A stretch of DNA of 6,656 bases from ZC4RG29 sp036381475 (lineage in GTDB: Bacteria > Bacteroidota > Bacteroidia > Cytophagales > Cyclobacteriaceae), in assembly GCA_036381475.1 (NCBI GenBank), contig DASVCT010000213.1, positions 1-6,656 on the forward strand. Reading direction: 5' to 3'. Shown here piece after piece: positions 1-6,176 of this stretch; positions within the stretch are counted from its first letter, which is position 1; each line of letters starts with the position of its first letter. The position numbers were made by a program, and so were the translations under genes. The notes below the pieces were generated by a model. It saw nothing but the letters and a program-made list of their open reading frames with translations, did not search any database and was not told the origin of the DNA.

Positions 1-1476
1 TTCGAACTTGATCGGCGCACCATTCAGCTTGCGATTGGTTCCTGCATTCTTGTCAATTTCAAAGACGCCACCCGCTTTCGGTGAATAGACGTATAGCTTT
101 CCCGCGCTGACACCTACTGGAAATGGACGGACTTTGTCGCCCGTTGCAGGACCACCTGCCTCGATCGATTGGTCCCACATCAGCGTACCCGAGTTGAGGT
201 CAAGGATGTTGACTTCCCGTGTAGTGGTAAAGAGCAGACCCCTCGGCGTGATTTCGGTACTCACAATGTCGCCTTTGAGTTTGACCGACTTGTCGTATCT
301 CAGTGTACCGTGGTCGACGTCCAGGACATTCAGGTAGTATTCCTCGCCCTTGTTCGTAAAGGCGTTGTCAAATCCCGTAGTTATCACTATTCCCTTTTCT
401 GTCGCGATGTAGCTAACCACGCTCCCCTGCGTCTTAATGCCTTTGCCTTTCTTACCCCACATCGTCTCGCCAGTCTCATAGTTTACAAGATTGATCGTAG
501 GCTTCTGGGTGCTTCGCGGGCAGATGATAATGCCGCGTTCATCCATGATGACCTCATTGAGCATGTCCTGTTCTTTCGCCGGGGCTTTCCACAGTGGTTT
601 GCCCGAGGCAAGGTCAAAGGCATAATACAGGTTATAATAAAACTTCGCGGGTTCATTCGAAGATGACGATGTGGTCGTGAATCCAGAACCCGTTTCTGAC
701 TCGATACCCGTTGCCAGGTACACAACATTCTCGCGATAAGGCGAGAACAGTACGCGCCCTTCTATGGCTCGCTCAATCGAATTCTTCCAGATTACCTCTC
801 CCGTAGCAGTATTGATTCGCATACAGTATCCGGGATGTGCGATGATCATGCTCTTGTCGTCCACTTCTACGGGCTCTGCAATGAGGCCCTGAAGATTCGA
901 CAGCTGCTGCATTCCCGCCTGAAGTTTCGCCAGGAAACCTTTTCCCGTGGACGCAACTTTAAAGAGTTCATCATTTGACCACAAGAGGCTTCCAGAGCGA
1001 ATGTCATACATAAATAACGTTGCCGTCAAATTGCCGCGGGCTGCACCAATGATCAGCAGTCTGCCCGACTTTGGCAGAACGTGACGGCTGAGGATGCCAA
1101 TTCCTTCTTGCTGAGAATCAAAGACGGTTGTGCCGGTCGTTACATCGATGATCGCCTGCATGGGGAGCACAGATTCCTCACTGATCTGCCGTGCGACCGC
1201 GATAAATTCCGTTCCTTCGATCTCTTCGTACCAGGAATTGTCCAGCGCCGCAAATTCCTTTTTCTCCCACATGATCTTTCCATCGTCGGGATTTACAGCA
1301 TACAAACCCTTGCTTGTACTGACGATAATATAACCCAGCGAATGGATGCGCTGCCAGCTGATCGGACTGGTGAATTTGGTGGTCCATGCTGCCTTTGTCG
1401 GTGTTTGCGCTGTCGATACATAGCCAAATGTCAAAGCCAGCACTACAAGTGCCGATGAATACAAGCGTGCCTTCAT
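1..1476 (-). CDS. Secreted PQQ-like beta-propeller protein (C-terminus off the window)
   Basis: The reverse strand is open from the ATG at 1476 to the window edge, giving 492 codons with no stop, so the C-terminus is missing. Residues 1-23 form a signal peptide: a basic Lys/Arg start, a hydrophobic core (ALVVLALTFG) and an Ala-Gln cleavage site (STA|QT). The mature part repeats a blade signature, G-x-x-x-W preceded by a hydrophobic D/N strand, ending at W70, W166, W230, W296, W340, about Y394 and W434. That pattern is typical of PQQ-like/WD-like propellers (BamB or quinoprotein fold), so a seven- or eight-bladed propeller exported across the inner membrane is likely. A Ser/Thr-rich stretch at about 260-275 looks like a surface loop. 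No haem-binding CxxCH is visible and quinone-ligand residues could not be assigned, so no dehydrogenase activity is claimed; a scaffold or binding role is equally possible. There is no clear Shine-Dalgarno; the leader just before the ATG is A-rich. Confidence 0.88.
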   Translation of the reverse strand, partial: MKARLYSSALVVLALTFGYVSTAQTPTKAAWTTKFTSPISWQRIHSLGYIIVSTSKGLYAVNPDDGKIMWEKKEFAALDNSWYEEIEGTEFIAVARQISEESVLPMQAIIDVTTGTTVFDSQQEGIGILSRHVLPKSGRLLIIGAARGNLTATLFMYDIRSGSLLWSNDELFKVASTGKGFLAKLQAGMQQLSNLQGLIAEPVEVDDKSMIIAHPGYCMRINTATGEVIWKNSIERAIEGRVLFSPYRENVVYLATGIESETGSGFTTTSSSSNEPAKFYYNLYYAFDLASGKPLWKAPAKEQDMLNEVIMDERGIIICPRSTQKPTINLVNYETGETMWGKKGKGIKTQGSVVSYIATEKGIVITTGFDNAFTNKGEEYYLNVLDVDHGTLRYDKSVKLKGDIVSTEITPRGLLFTTTREVNILDLNSGTLMWDQSIEAGGPATGDKVRPFPVGVSAGKLYVYSPKAGGVFEIDKNAGTNRKLNGAPIKFE

Positions 1477-1608
1477 GATTTTTTCATTGATGGGTAAAAC
1501 GTCAAAAAAAATGCAAGACCTGATCCTGCAACAGACAATAAAAAGTCTTATAAAGCTACCAACTTATTGCCTGCATGACGTGACAACGTAAGAATGGATA
1601 CGATTGCG

Positions 1609-1627
1609 AAAGAAAAATCCCAGGGAT
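1609..1627 (-). terminator. Weak terminator-like hairpin after the saccharopine dehydrogenase gene
   Basis: Reading the minus strand just past the stop codon of the upstream gene, ATCC-CTG-GGAT forms a short 4-bp stem and is followed at once by a T-rich tract (TTTTTCTTTC). The layout is that of an intrinsic terminator, but the stem is very short. It may only attenuate read-through into the propeller gene. The rest of the 162-bp gap (1477-1638) is A/T-rich. It has only a partial Bacteroidota -7 match (minus-strand TAGCTTTA, 1551-1558) with no properly spaced -33 box. Confidence 0.25.
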
Positions 1628-1638
1628 ATGCTTTGCTC

Positions 1639-2967
1639 TTATCCACCATGTTGCGTAAAGGCAATACCCCTGCCCGCAAGCTCGTGTAAGATCGGCTTGT
1701 AAAGTTCTCTTTTTACGGGTATAGCTACCCCCCGGACCGACAGGCGCCCTTCCAGCAGCAACTTTGTCGCGATACCCAAAGGCAAACCGACCGTTGTGGC
1801 CATGGCCGTATGCCCCTTAGTGCCTACGTGTGTCATTTCAACCTGGACGCTTCTTTCCTCACCGCCTGACTGATACACAAACCGGTGCAGCATGACTACG
1901 AGGTCGCGGTCATCCTCCTTCAGTGCCCATTTCTTCATGAGAATATGTTCAAGGACCTGTGCAGGAGTCCCGGACGTTAGTCCGACAGGCTCGTCGCTGA
2001 AAAGTCCAGACCACCGCAGGCATTCCATTTCCGGACCATCGACGGCAACACCGGCGACACTGGCAAGAACTTCTTCTACAGGGCGGTTCAAGGGAGGGAG
2101 AAGGGAACGCACGAAATCAAGATGTGTCGTGATTGCAGTTTTGTCCAATACCCTGGTATCGTCGCAGCATCCCAGCTGAACGAGCACGTTCCAATCGGAA
2201 CAGAATCCCTTATATCGAAGCGTACCCCGTATGATCGTTCTCGTTTCAGGGATTCCATACAGATCGATGTATCGCAGTGAGTCGCGGTTTGGGTACCCTT
2301 CAAGAACGCCGATTCCCGGCACGTCAAACTGCGTCGTTGAACAAAACAATTTCGTGTACGGTATCCTGATGATCTGACCATCGCGTAAGTACTCCGCATC
2401 ACCTTGCTGTCCGGCGAGGACAACATTGCGCGGGTTCCATGTAAACTTGTAACGCCACGGATTTTCAGGATCGGTATCAGGCGCTATCAGGCCGCCGGTA
2501 AAAGACTCAAAAGAAACGATCGATCCCCCCTCACTATGGATTCGGTCGATCATCTCCATGGCGCTCATGTGATCAAGGCCCGGGTCAAGACCGCATTCAT
2601 TCAGAAACAGGAGCCCGGCTGAACGTGCCTCGGCGTCAAGGGCCATCATGTCCGGGGTAACGTAACTTGCTGTCAACAGGTGGCGTCGCTCCCGCAGACA
2701 CAGGGTCGCAACGGTTACGTGCCACGCCGGCGGAAGCATGGAGATAACTACGTCGGCGCCCCGGATGAGCGATGCGGCCTCTGCTTCGTTTGCAGGGTCG
2801 AACGATACGGCTGTGCCTCTGGGATGGTCTTTAACGGCAGCATCTGCTGCCCCGATCACCCGGTCGGCAACCGTGACTGACCAATCCCGGGACGTAGACT
2901 GTTCCAGAAGATATTCGATCAGTACACCCGATGATCGGCCGGCGCCCAGCACAAGCACGTTTCTCAT
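1639..2967 (-). CDS. Saccharopine dehydrogenase/reductase family protein
   Basis: A 442-residue protein, close to the usual size for stand-alone saccharopine reductases. The N-terminus is a Rossmann fold: MRNVLVLGAGRSSG has the dinucleotide-binding glycine motif (residues 8-14), with an acidic residue at D35 after the second strand and ADVVISMLPP at 71-80. Residues 124-136, ECGLDPGLDHMSA, are the hallmark of the glutamate-forming LYS9 type. The C-terminal segment 394-437 (GLPLGIATKLLLEG, then VPVKRELY-like and a closing helix) returns to the Rossmann unit as in that family. Known family reaction: saccharopine + NAD(P)+ to glutamate + 2-aminoadipate semialdehyde, in the cytoplasm. Actual substrate here is inferred; related proteins act on carboxynorspermidine or lysine. 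An in-frame TTG at 2985 would add six residues (IYFDG), but the ATG at 2967 puts the first beta strand at the N-terminus as expected, so it is preferred. No lysine-pathway partner gene lies next to it. Confidence 0.85.
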   Translation of the reverse strand: MRNVLVLGAGRSSGVLIEYLLEQSTSRDWSVTVADRVIGAADAAVKDHPRGTAVSFDPANEAEAASLIRGADVVISMLPPAWHVTVATLCLRERRHLLTASYVTPDMMALDAEARSAGLLFLNECGLDPGLDHMSAMEMIDRIHSEGGSIVSFESFTGGLIAPDTDPENPWRYKFTWNPRNVVLAGQQGDAEYLRDGQIIRIPYTKLFCSTTQFDVPGIGVLEGYPNRDSLRYIDLYGIPETRTIIRGTLRYKGFCSDWNVLVQLGCCDDTRVLDKTAITTHLDFVRSLLPPLNRPVEEVLASVAGVAVDGPEMECLRWSGLFSDEPVGLTSGTPAQVLEHILMKKWALKEDDRDLVVMLHRFVYQSGGEERSVQVEMTHVGTKGHTAMATTVGLPLGIATKLLLEGRLSVRGVAIPVKRELYKPILHELAGRGIAFTQHGG

Positions 2968-3012
2968 GCCGTCAAAGTAAATCAAAAAAGGGGCTCGCCG
3001 TGAAACGGTGCT

Positions 3013-3039
3013 GGCTATTCTATTTAAAAATTGATAGCC
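3013..3039. promoter_or_regulatory. Inverted repeat in the divergent intergenic region
   Basis: The 123-bp space between the divergent saccharopine dehydrogenase and cytidine deaminase genes contains GGCTAT (3013-3018) and its exact complement ATAGCC (3034-3039), separated by a 15-bp A/T-rich spacer that includes TATTTAAAAAT. The dyad sits roughly midway between the two start codons, where an operator controlling both genes or the core promoters could lie. No convincing, correctly spaced promoter pair was found. A partial -7 match (TATCTTTC, 3067-3074) faces cdd without a properly spaced -33 box. The rest of the region shows no recognisable gene or RNA. Confidence 0.25.
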
Positions 3040-3090
3040 CGCGGCTGAATTGCGGAGTCAAATCATTATCTTTCATATGAGCTCCCGGCC

Positions 3091-3573
3091 ATGGCGAAAA
3101 TTGAAACTGTCAAGCATCTTGAAGATCTCGACTCCGAATCGAAATATCTTATCCATAAGGCAAAGGAGGCGGCTACCCATGCTTATGCGCCCTATTCGAA
3201 ATTTCACGTCGGCGCTGCCCTGCTGATGGACGACGGTTCATATATGACGGGCACTAACCAGGAGAACGCGGCTTTTCCTGCCGGAATGTGTGCGGAACGT
3301 GTGGCACTCTACGCGGCCGCCGCAGCGAATGTTTCGGCGAAGATCACAAAAATTGCTGTTGTCGCCCGACGCAAAGGAGGCAAAGACCTGGTTCCTGCAA
3401 CAAGCTGCGGAATATGTCGTCAGGTGATGCTGGAGTTTGAAACACGCCAGAAGTCGCCGATACAAATCGTCATGCTCGACCGGCAGCATAACTGGATTAT
3501 CGCACCATCCGCCGAATCTCTACTGCCTTACGGCTTCACAAAATCTAACATGGAGCCGTCGGACAACAAGTAA
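3091..3573 (+). CDS. cdd: Cytidine deaminase
   Basis: A 160-residue homotetramer-type cytidine deaminase of the pyrimidine salvage pathway, converting cytidine or deoxycytidine to uridine or deoxyuridine in the cytoplasm. Visible signatures are YAPYSKFHVGAAL (32-44), the substrate-binding N56 and E58 in TNQEN, the catalytic zinc motif CAE (C67, proton-shuttling E69) in GMCAERVAL, and the second zinc pair C106-x-x-C109 in SCGICRQVMLEF. LLPYGF near the C-terminus is also typical. All three expected zinc cysteines and the catalytic glutamate are present, so the enzyme should be active. One deviation: the second zinc motif usually reads PCxxC and here has Ser at 105. About 20 residues precede the core as a charged helix. 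It diverges from the saccharopine dehydrogenase gene and ends 17 bases before the receptor gene, so the two may share a transcript. No strong Shine-Dalgarno is visible before the ATG. Confidence 0.95.
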   Translation: MAKIETVKHLEDLDSESKYLIHKAKEAATHAYAPYSKFHVGAALLMDDGSYMTGTNQENAAFPAGMCAERVALYAAAAANVSAKITKIAVVARRKGGKDLVPATSCGICRQVMLEFETRQKSPIQIVMLDRQHNWIIAPSAESLLPYGFTKSNMEPSDNK

Positions 3574-3590
3574 TTTTTTATTTTTAGATC

Positions 3591-5162
3591 ATGAATTTTT
3601 TGAGGAACAGGAGTCTGGCCTTCCAGTACTCATTTTTGCTGGCCGTTCTCGCATTCTTTTTTCTTGTCCAGTATCTCGTAGTCCGACACACAGGAAACAC
3701 ACTGGAGCAACTTCATTATCAGCGAGACGTTGCGCGCAAGACCCAATTGATGGCGCAGGACGTATATGCGGATGTCGTCCTGCATGCAGACGGGCGTGAA
3801 TCCGCCCGCGATATTGGTGCGAGGCTCGCACAACTGGCGCACGCCATGGACGTATTGTCGGATGGTGGCAGAGTGGAGGGGTCGACGCTGATCCTTGATC
3901 CCTTGCCCAGGCTGCCGCGCATTGCTTTTGATGAGCTGCAGGAACGGTGGGTAACGTTCATTGAAACGGTTGAACGCATTACGGATGCTGGGCCGGGCCA
4001 GAGCCGGCGCGATCTTAGTCTTGCACGAACTCAGTGGGAAGGCGTGTCGTCGTGGTACAACCGGCTTGTCGAAGATCTCGACACCATCATCGCAGCACAG
4101 CGTTCGCTTCACCGCAGCGTGCTCGCGGGTGTTGGCGTTTTCGATATTGCGTTGTGTTTCGCAATGTTTTTCCTTTTCAGGCGCATGCTTCTGGACCCGC
4201 TGAAGCTCATGCGCAAGAATACAGCCTCCCACAATCATACGACGAACTTGCCACCCAATGAACTGGGCGTTCTTGCCGCGGAGGTGAATCACGTCATCGA
4301 ACAGTTGAAGGACGCCTCCGACTTTGTGAAGGCCATTGGCGATGGGGATCTCTCCATACGTTATGAGACTTTCGACAAAGATTACAAACCCGGAACAAAT
4401 CGTCTTGCCGATTCACTCGTCGATATGCAATCGCGTCTCAGGCAATTAAATGAAGAGGATCAGAAACGACAGTGGACCAACGAAGGGCTCACGAAATTCG
4501 TCGACATCCTTCGTTCCGGAAACGACGACCTCAGGGCGCTCGGAGACAAGATTATTTCCACGCTCGCTACGTATACGGGGTCAAACCAGGGAGGCCTGTA
4601 TCTTCTTAATGACGCAAACGCGGCGGATACATATCTCGAACTGGTATCTCTTTTCGCATTTGATGTGAAGAAGCATGAGACCCGCCGGATAAAGATCGGA
4701 GAGGGTATACTCGGCCAGACCTTCCTTGAAAAGCAGACAACCTATCTGAAATCGGTGCCGGAAGAATACGTACGTATCACGTCTGGTTTGGGAGAGGGCA
4801 GTCCTTCGTCCCTGCTCGTCGTGCCTCTAAAGATCGATCAGGATGTTTTCGGGGTTGTGGAACTGGCCTCCTTCAATCCATACCCCGATCACGTTATCCG
4901 TTTTGTAGAACGTCTTGGGGAAACGATCGCCTCCACGGTCGCTACCGTCCGTGCGGCCCAGCGCAACCGCGAACTGCTGGAAGAAGCCCGTCAGGCCACC
5001 GAGATGATGCGCTCGCAGGAAGAAGAAATGCGCCAAAACATGGAAGAACTTCAGGCCACACAGGAAGAGATGGCCCGAAAGGAGCGCGATTACGTCGCCC
5101 GTATCACCGATCTCGAAGCCCAACTTGCCGGAAAAGGCAGTGCCGCCGACGTGGGGAAATAG
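3591..5162 (+). CDS. Membrane receptor: TM-periplasmic helical domain-TM-HAMP-GAF-coiled coil, no output domain
   Basis: A 523-residue receptor next to cheR and cheB. TM1 spans about residues 11-31 (LLAVLAFFFLVQYLVV). Residues 32-177 form a helical periplasmic domain; QLMAQDVYADV, then LSDGG, LPRLP and ERW, loosely resembles the PilJ/NarX-type sensor region. TM2 is about 178-197 and leads into a HAMP unit (P203; NELGVLAAEVNHVIEQL at 223-239). A second HAMP-like stretch (245-290) holds IGDGDLSIRYE. A GAF domain covers about 308-455 (YTGSNQGGLYLLND, KIGEGILGQTF, VVPLKIDQDVFGVVELAS). A Glu-rich coiled coil follows to about 513, and the protein ends there. No histidine kinase, diguanylate cyclase or chemoreceptor hairpin-tip sequence is present. 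Signal transfer is therefore probably by contact with another protein, by methylation of the terminal helix, or both. The ATG lies 17 A/T-rich bases after cdd, with no Shine-Dalgarno. Domain order is seen in the sequence; ligand and partner are unknown. Confidence 0.85.
   Translation: MNFLRNRSLAFQYSFLLAVLAFFFLVQYLVVRHTGNTLEQLHYQRDVARKTQLMAQDVYADVVLHADGRESARDIGARLAQLAHAMDVLSDGGRVEGSTLILDPLPRLPRIAFDELQERWVTFIETVERITDAGPGQSRRDLSLARTQWEGVSSWYNRLVEDLDTIIAAQRSLHRSVLAGVGVFDIALCFAMFFLFRRMLLDPLKLMRKNTASHNHTTNLPPNELGVLAAEVNHVIEQLKDASDFVKAIGDGDLSIRYETFDKDYKPGTNRLADSLVDMQSRLRQLNEEDQKRQWTNEGLTKFVDILRSGNDDLRALGDKIISTLATYTGSNQGGLYLLNDANAADTYLELVSLFAFDVKKHETRRIKIGEGILGQTFLEKQTTYLKSVPEEYVRITSGLGEGSPSSLLVVPLKIDQDVFGVVELASFNPYPDHVIRFVERLGETIASTVATVRAAQRNRELLEEARQATEMMRSQEEEMRQNMEELQATQEEMARKERDYVARITDLEAQLAGKGSAADVGK
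4980..5069 (+). other. Heptad-spaced glutamate pairs in the receptor tail (candidate methylation helix)
   Basis: This is a sub-region of the receptor, residues 464-493. Glutamates recur in strict seven-residue register: E464/E465, E471, E478/E479, E485/E486 and E492/E493, with hydrophobic residues spaced as expected for a coiled coil (M473, M480, M484, L487, M494). Classical chemoreceptors are methylated by CheR on Glu/Gln pairs spaced by seven residues on one face of a helix. The same periodicity here, beside cheR and cheB, suggests the target site. The periodicity is seen directly; methylation is inferred. Confidence 0.5.
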
Positions 5163-5274
5163 AAGCCCCGGCATTCAGCCTCGTCGAAAGAAAATGACCG
5201 ACATGGTGACCAGGCAAAATTGACCGGCTTCCCGGGCGATTCAACACGTGTACCATTTGTACCGCAAACGCAGG

Positions 5275-5288
5275 CCCCCGGTAGGGGG
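5275..5288 (+). other. Short G/C hairpin between receptor and cheR
   Basis: CCCCC-GGTA-GGGGG forms a perfect 5-bp G/C stem with a four-base loop in the 173-bp gap between the receptor and cheR. A T-rich run (TTATTTTT) follows, but only after about seven bases, so it is a poor intrinsic terminator. It could weaken read-through from the receptor gene or be incidental. A direct repeat TGTACC-ATT-TGTACC (5249-5263) and the palindrome ACACGTGT (5244-5251) lie just upstream and could be protein-binding sites. No gene was recognised in the gap. Confidence 0.35.
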
Positions 5289-5296
5289 AACAATCT

Positions 5297-5304
5297 TATT
5301 TTTG
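5297..5304 (+). promoter_or_regulatory. Bacteroidota-type -7 element upstream of cheR
   Basis: TATTTTTG matches the TAnnTTTG -7 consensus of Bacteroidota housekeeping promoters exactly. Transcription would begin about 25 bases before the cheR ATG. The expected -33 TTTG at 19-21 bases upstream is absent; the nearest TTTG (5256-5259) is 37 bases away. The call therefore rests on one box only. If real, cheR and cheB can be expressed independently of the receptor. Confidence 0.3.
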
Positions 5305-5335
5305 ACTCCTGTGAAGGTAAATTAACAGGGTTTTC

Positions 5336-6157
5336 ATGCAGGACATCGACATTGCGGACCTAAAAAGGATATCGGAGCTCATATACCAAAAGCACCGCTA
5401 CGACTTCAGAAACTATGCCATGTCCTCCTTTAAACGGAGGGTCCTGCGAATCATGGAGATCAAGCGTCTTACAGTTGAGTCGCTGCTCCGCAAACTTAAT
5501 GACCAGCCGTCGTTCATTAACGAATTTCTCGACGAACTTACCGTCAACGTAACTGAAATGTTCCGCGACCCAAGTTTCTGGCGGGTCATGCGCGAAGAAA
5601 TAATTCCCTCCATCCTTCTCAATCACAAGCAATTCAAGATATGGCACGCCGGATGTTCGTCGGGCGAAGAAGTGCTTTCGATGAGCATTCTGCTGAAAGA
5701 GATGGGCATCCTGAACGACGTGACCATCATCGCGACCGATCTCGACGTGAACATTCTCGACCGGGCAAGGGCTGCAAGCTACCCGGTCAAGAACATGGAT
5801 CTGAATGAGAAGAATTACATCCGCTTCCAGGGAACTAACTCACTGCAGCATTACTACAGGGTTGAAAACGGCACGGCCATTTTCGATCCCTCCCTCATGA
5901 AGAACGTGAGCTTTCGTCGTCACGACCTCGTTCTGGGCGAACCTTTCAACAAGTTCGATCTGATCCTGTGCCGCAACGTCATGATCTACTTCAATCAGGC
6001 GTTGCAAAACGAGGTCTTGAAGAAATTTCACGAAAGCCTCTTCAAGTACGGGTATCTCGCAATCGGTTCCAAAGAATCGCTGATCTGGTGCGACTATTCG
6101 AACCGGTTCATCGTGGTGAACACTGAAGAAAAAATATATAAGAAAATAAAGGACTAG
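5336..6157 (+). CDS. cheR: CheR-family protein-glutamate O-methyltransferase
   Basis: A 273-residue CheR-type enzyme, about the normal length, that transfers methyl groups from S-adenosylmethionine to glutamate side chains of receptors in the cytoplasm. The N-terminal helical domain (1-70) includes the basic segment SFKRRVLRIM. NVTEMFRDPSFW (71-82) corresponds to the family's T-x-F-F-R motif, keeping R77. The SAM site is HAGCSSGEE (104-112), the ribose-binding acidic loop is ATDLD (133-137), and FDLILCRNVMIYF (207-219) is the catalytic-domain signature. LAIGSKESL (241-249) closes the fold. No TPR or receiver domain is fused. The likely substrate is the upstream receptor, whose tail lacks the NWETF-type CheR-docking pentapeptide. 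The ATG has a modest purine-rich site (CAGGG, 5326-5330) five bases upstream. It is followed 19 bases later by cheB, suggesting an operon. Confidence 0.95.
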   Translation: MQDIDIADLKRISELIYQKHRYDFRNYAMSSFKRRVLRIMEIKRLTVESLLRKLNDQPSFINEFLDELTVNVTEMFRDPSFWRVMREEIIPSILLNHKQFKIWHAGCSSGEEVLSMSILLKEMGILNDVTIIATDLDVNILDRARAASYPVKNMDLNEKNYIRFQGTNSLQHYYRVENGTAIFDPSLMKNVSFRRHDLVLGEPFNKFDLILCRNVMIYFNQALQNEVLKKFHESLFKYGYLAIGSKESLIWCDYSNRFIVVNTEEKIYKKIKD

Positions 6158-6176
6158 GGCGAAGTTGGTCAGGGCC

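Noticed and set aside
169..666. Plus-strand open frame of 165 codons opposite the beta-propeller gene
   Set aside because: It is antisense to a long open frame with a signal peptide and regular blade motifs, and its own translation shows no domain or compositional pattern of a real protein.
2968..2985. TTG start extending the saccharopine dehydrogenase by six residues
   Set aside because: The ATG at 2967 places the Rossmann beta strand at the N-terminus as is usual for the family, and no Shine-Dalgarno supports the TTG.
3574..3590. T-rich run after cdd as an intrinsic terminator
   Set aside because: No stem-loop precedes the T tract; the last codons of cdd do not fold into a convincing hairpin.
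3630..4292. Minus-strand open frame of 220 codons opposite the receptor gene
   Set aside because: It lies wholly within the receptor coding sequence, whose TM and HAMP features are clear. The antisense translation is rich in Arg, Cys and His without a recognisable domain.
3591..5162. Classical methyl-accepting chemotaxis protein
   Set aside because: The HAMP segment is followed by a GAF domain and a short helix, not by the long methyl-accepting hairpin with its conserved CheA/CheW-binding tip.
5193..5222. Nine-codon open frame (MTDMVTRQN) between the receptor and cheR
   Set aside because: It is too short and has no ribosome binding site or leader-peptide pattern; chance explains it.
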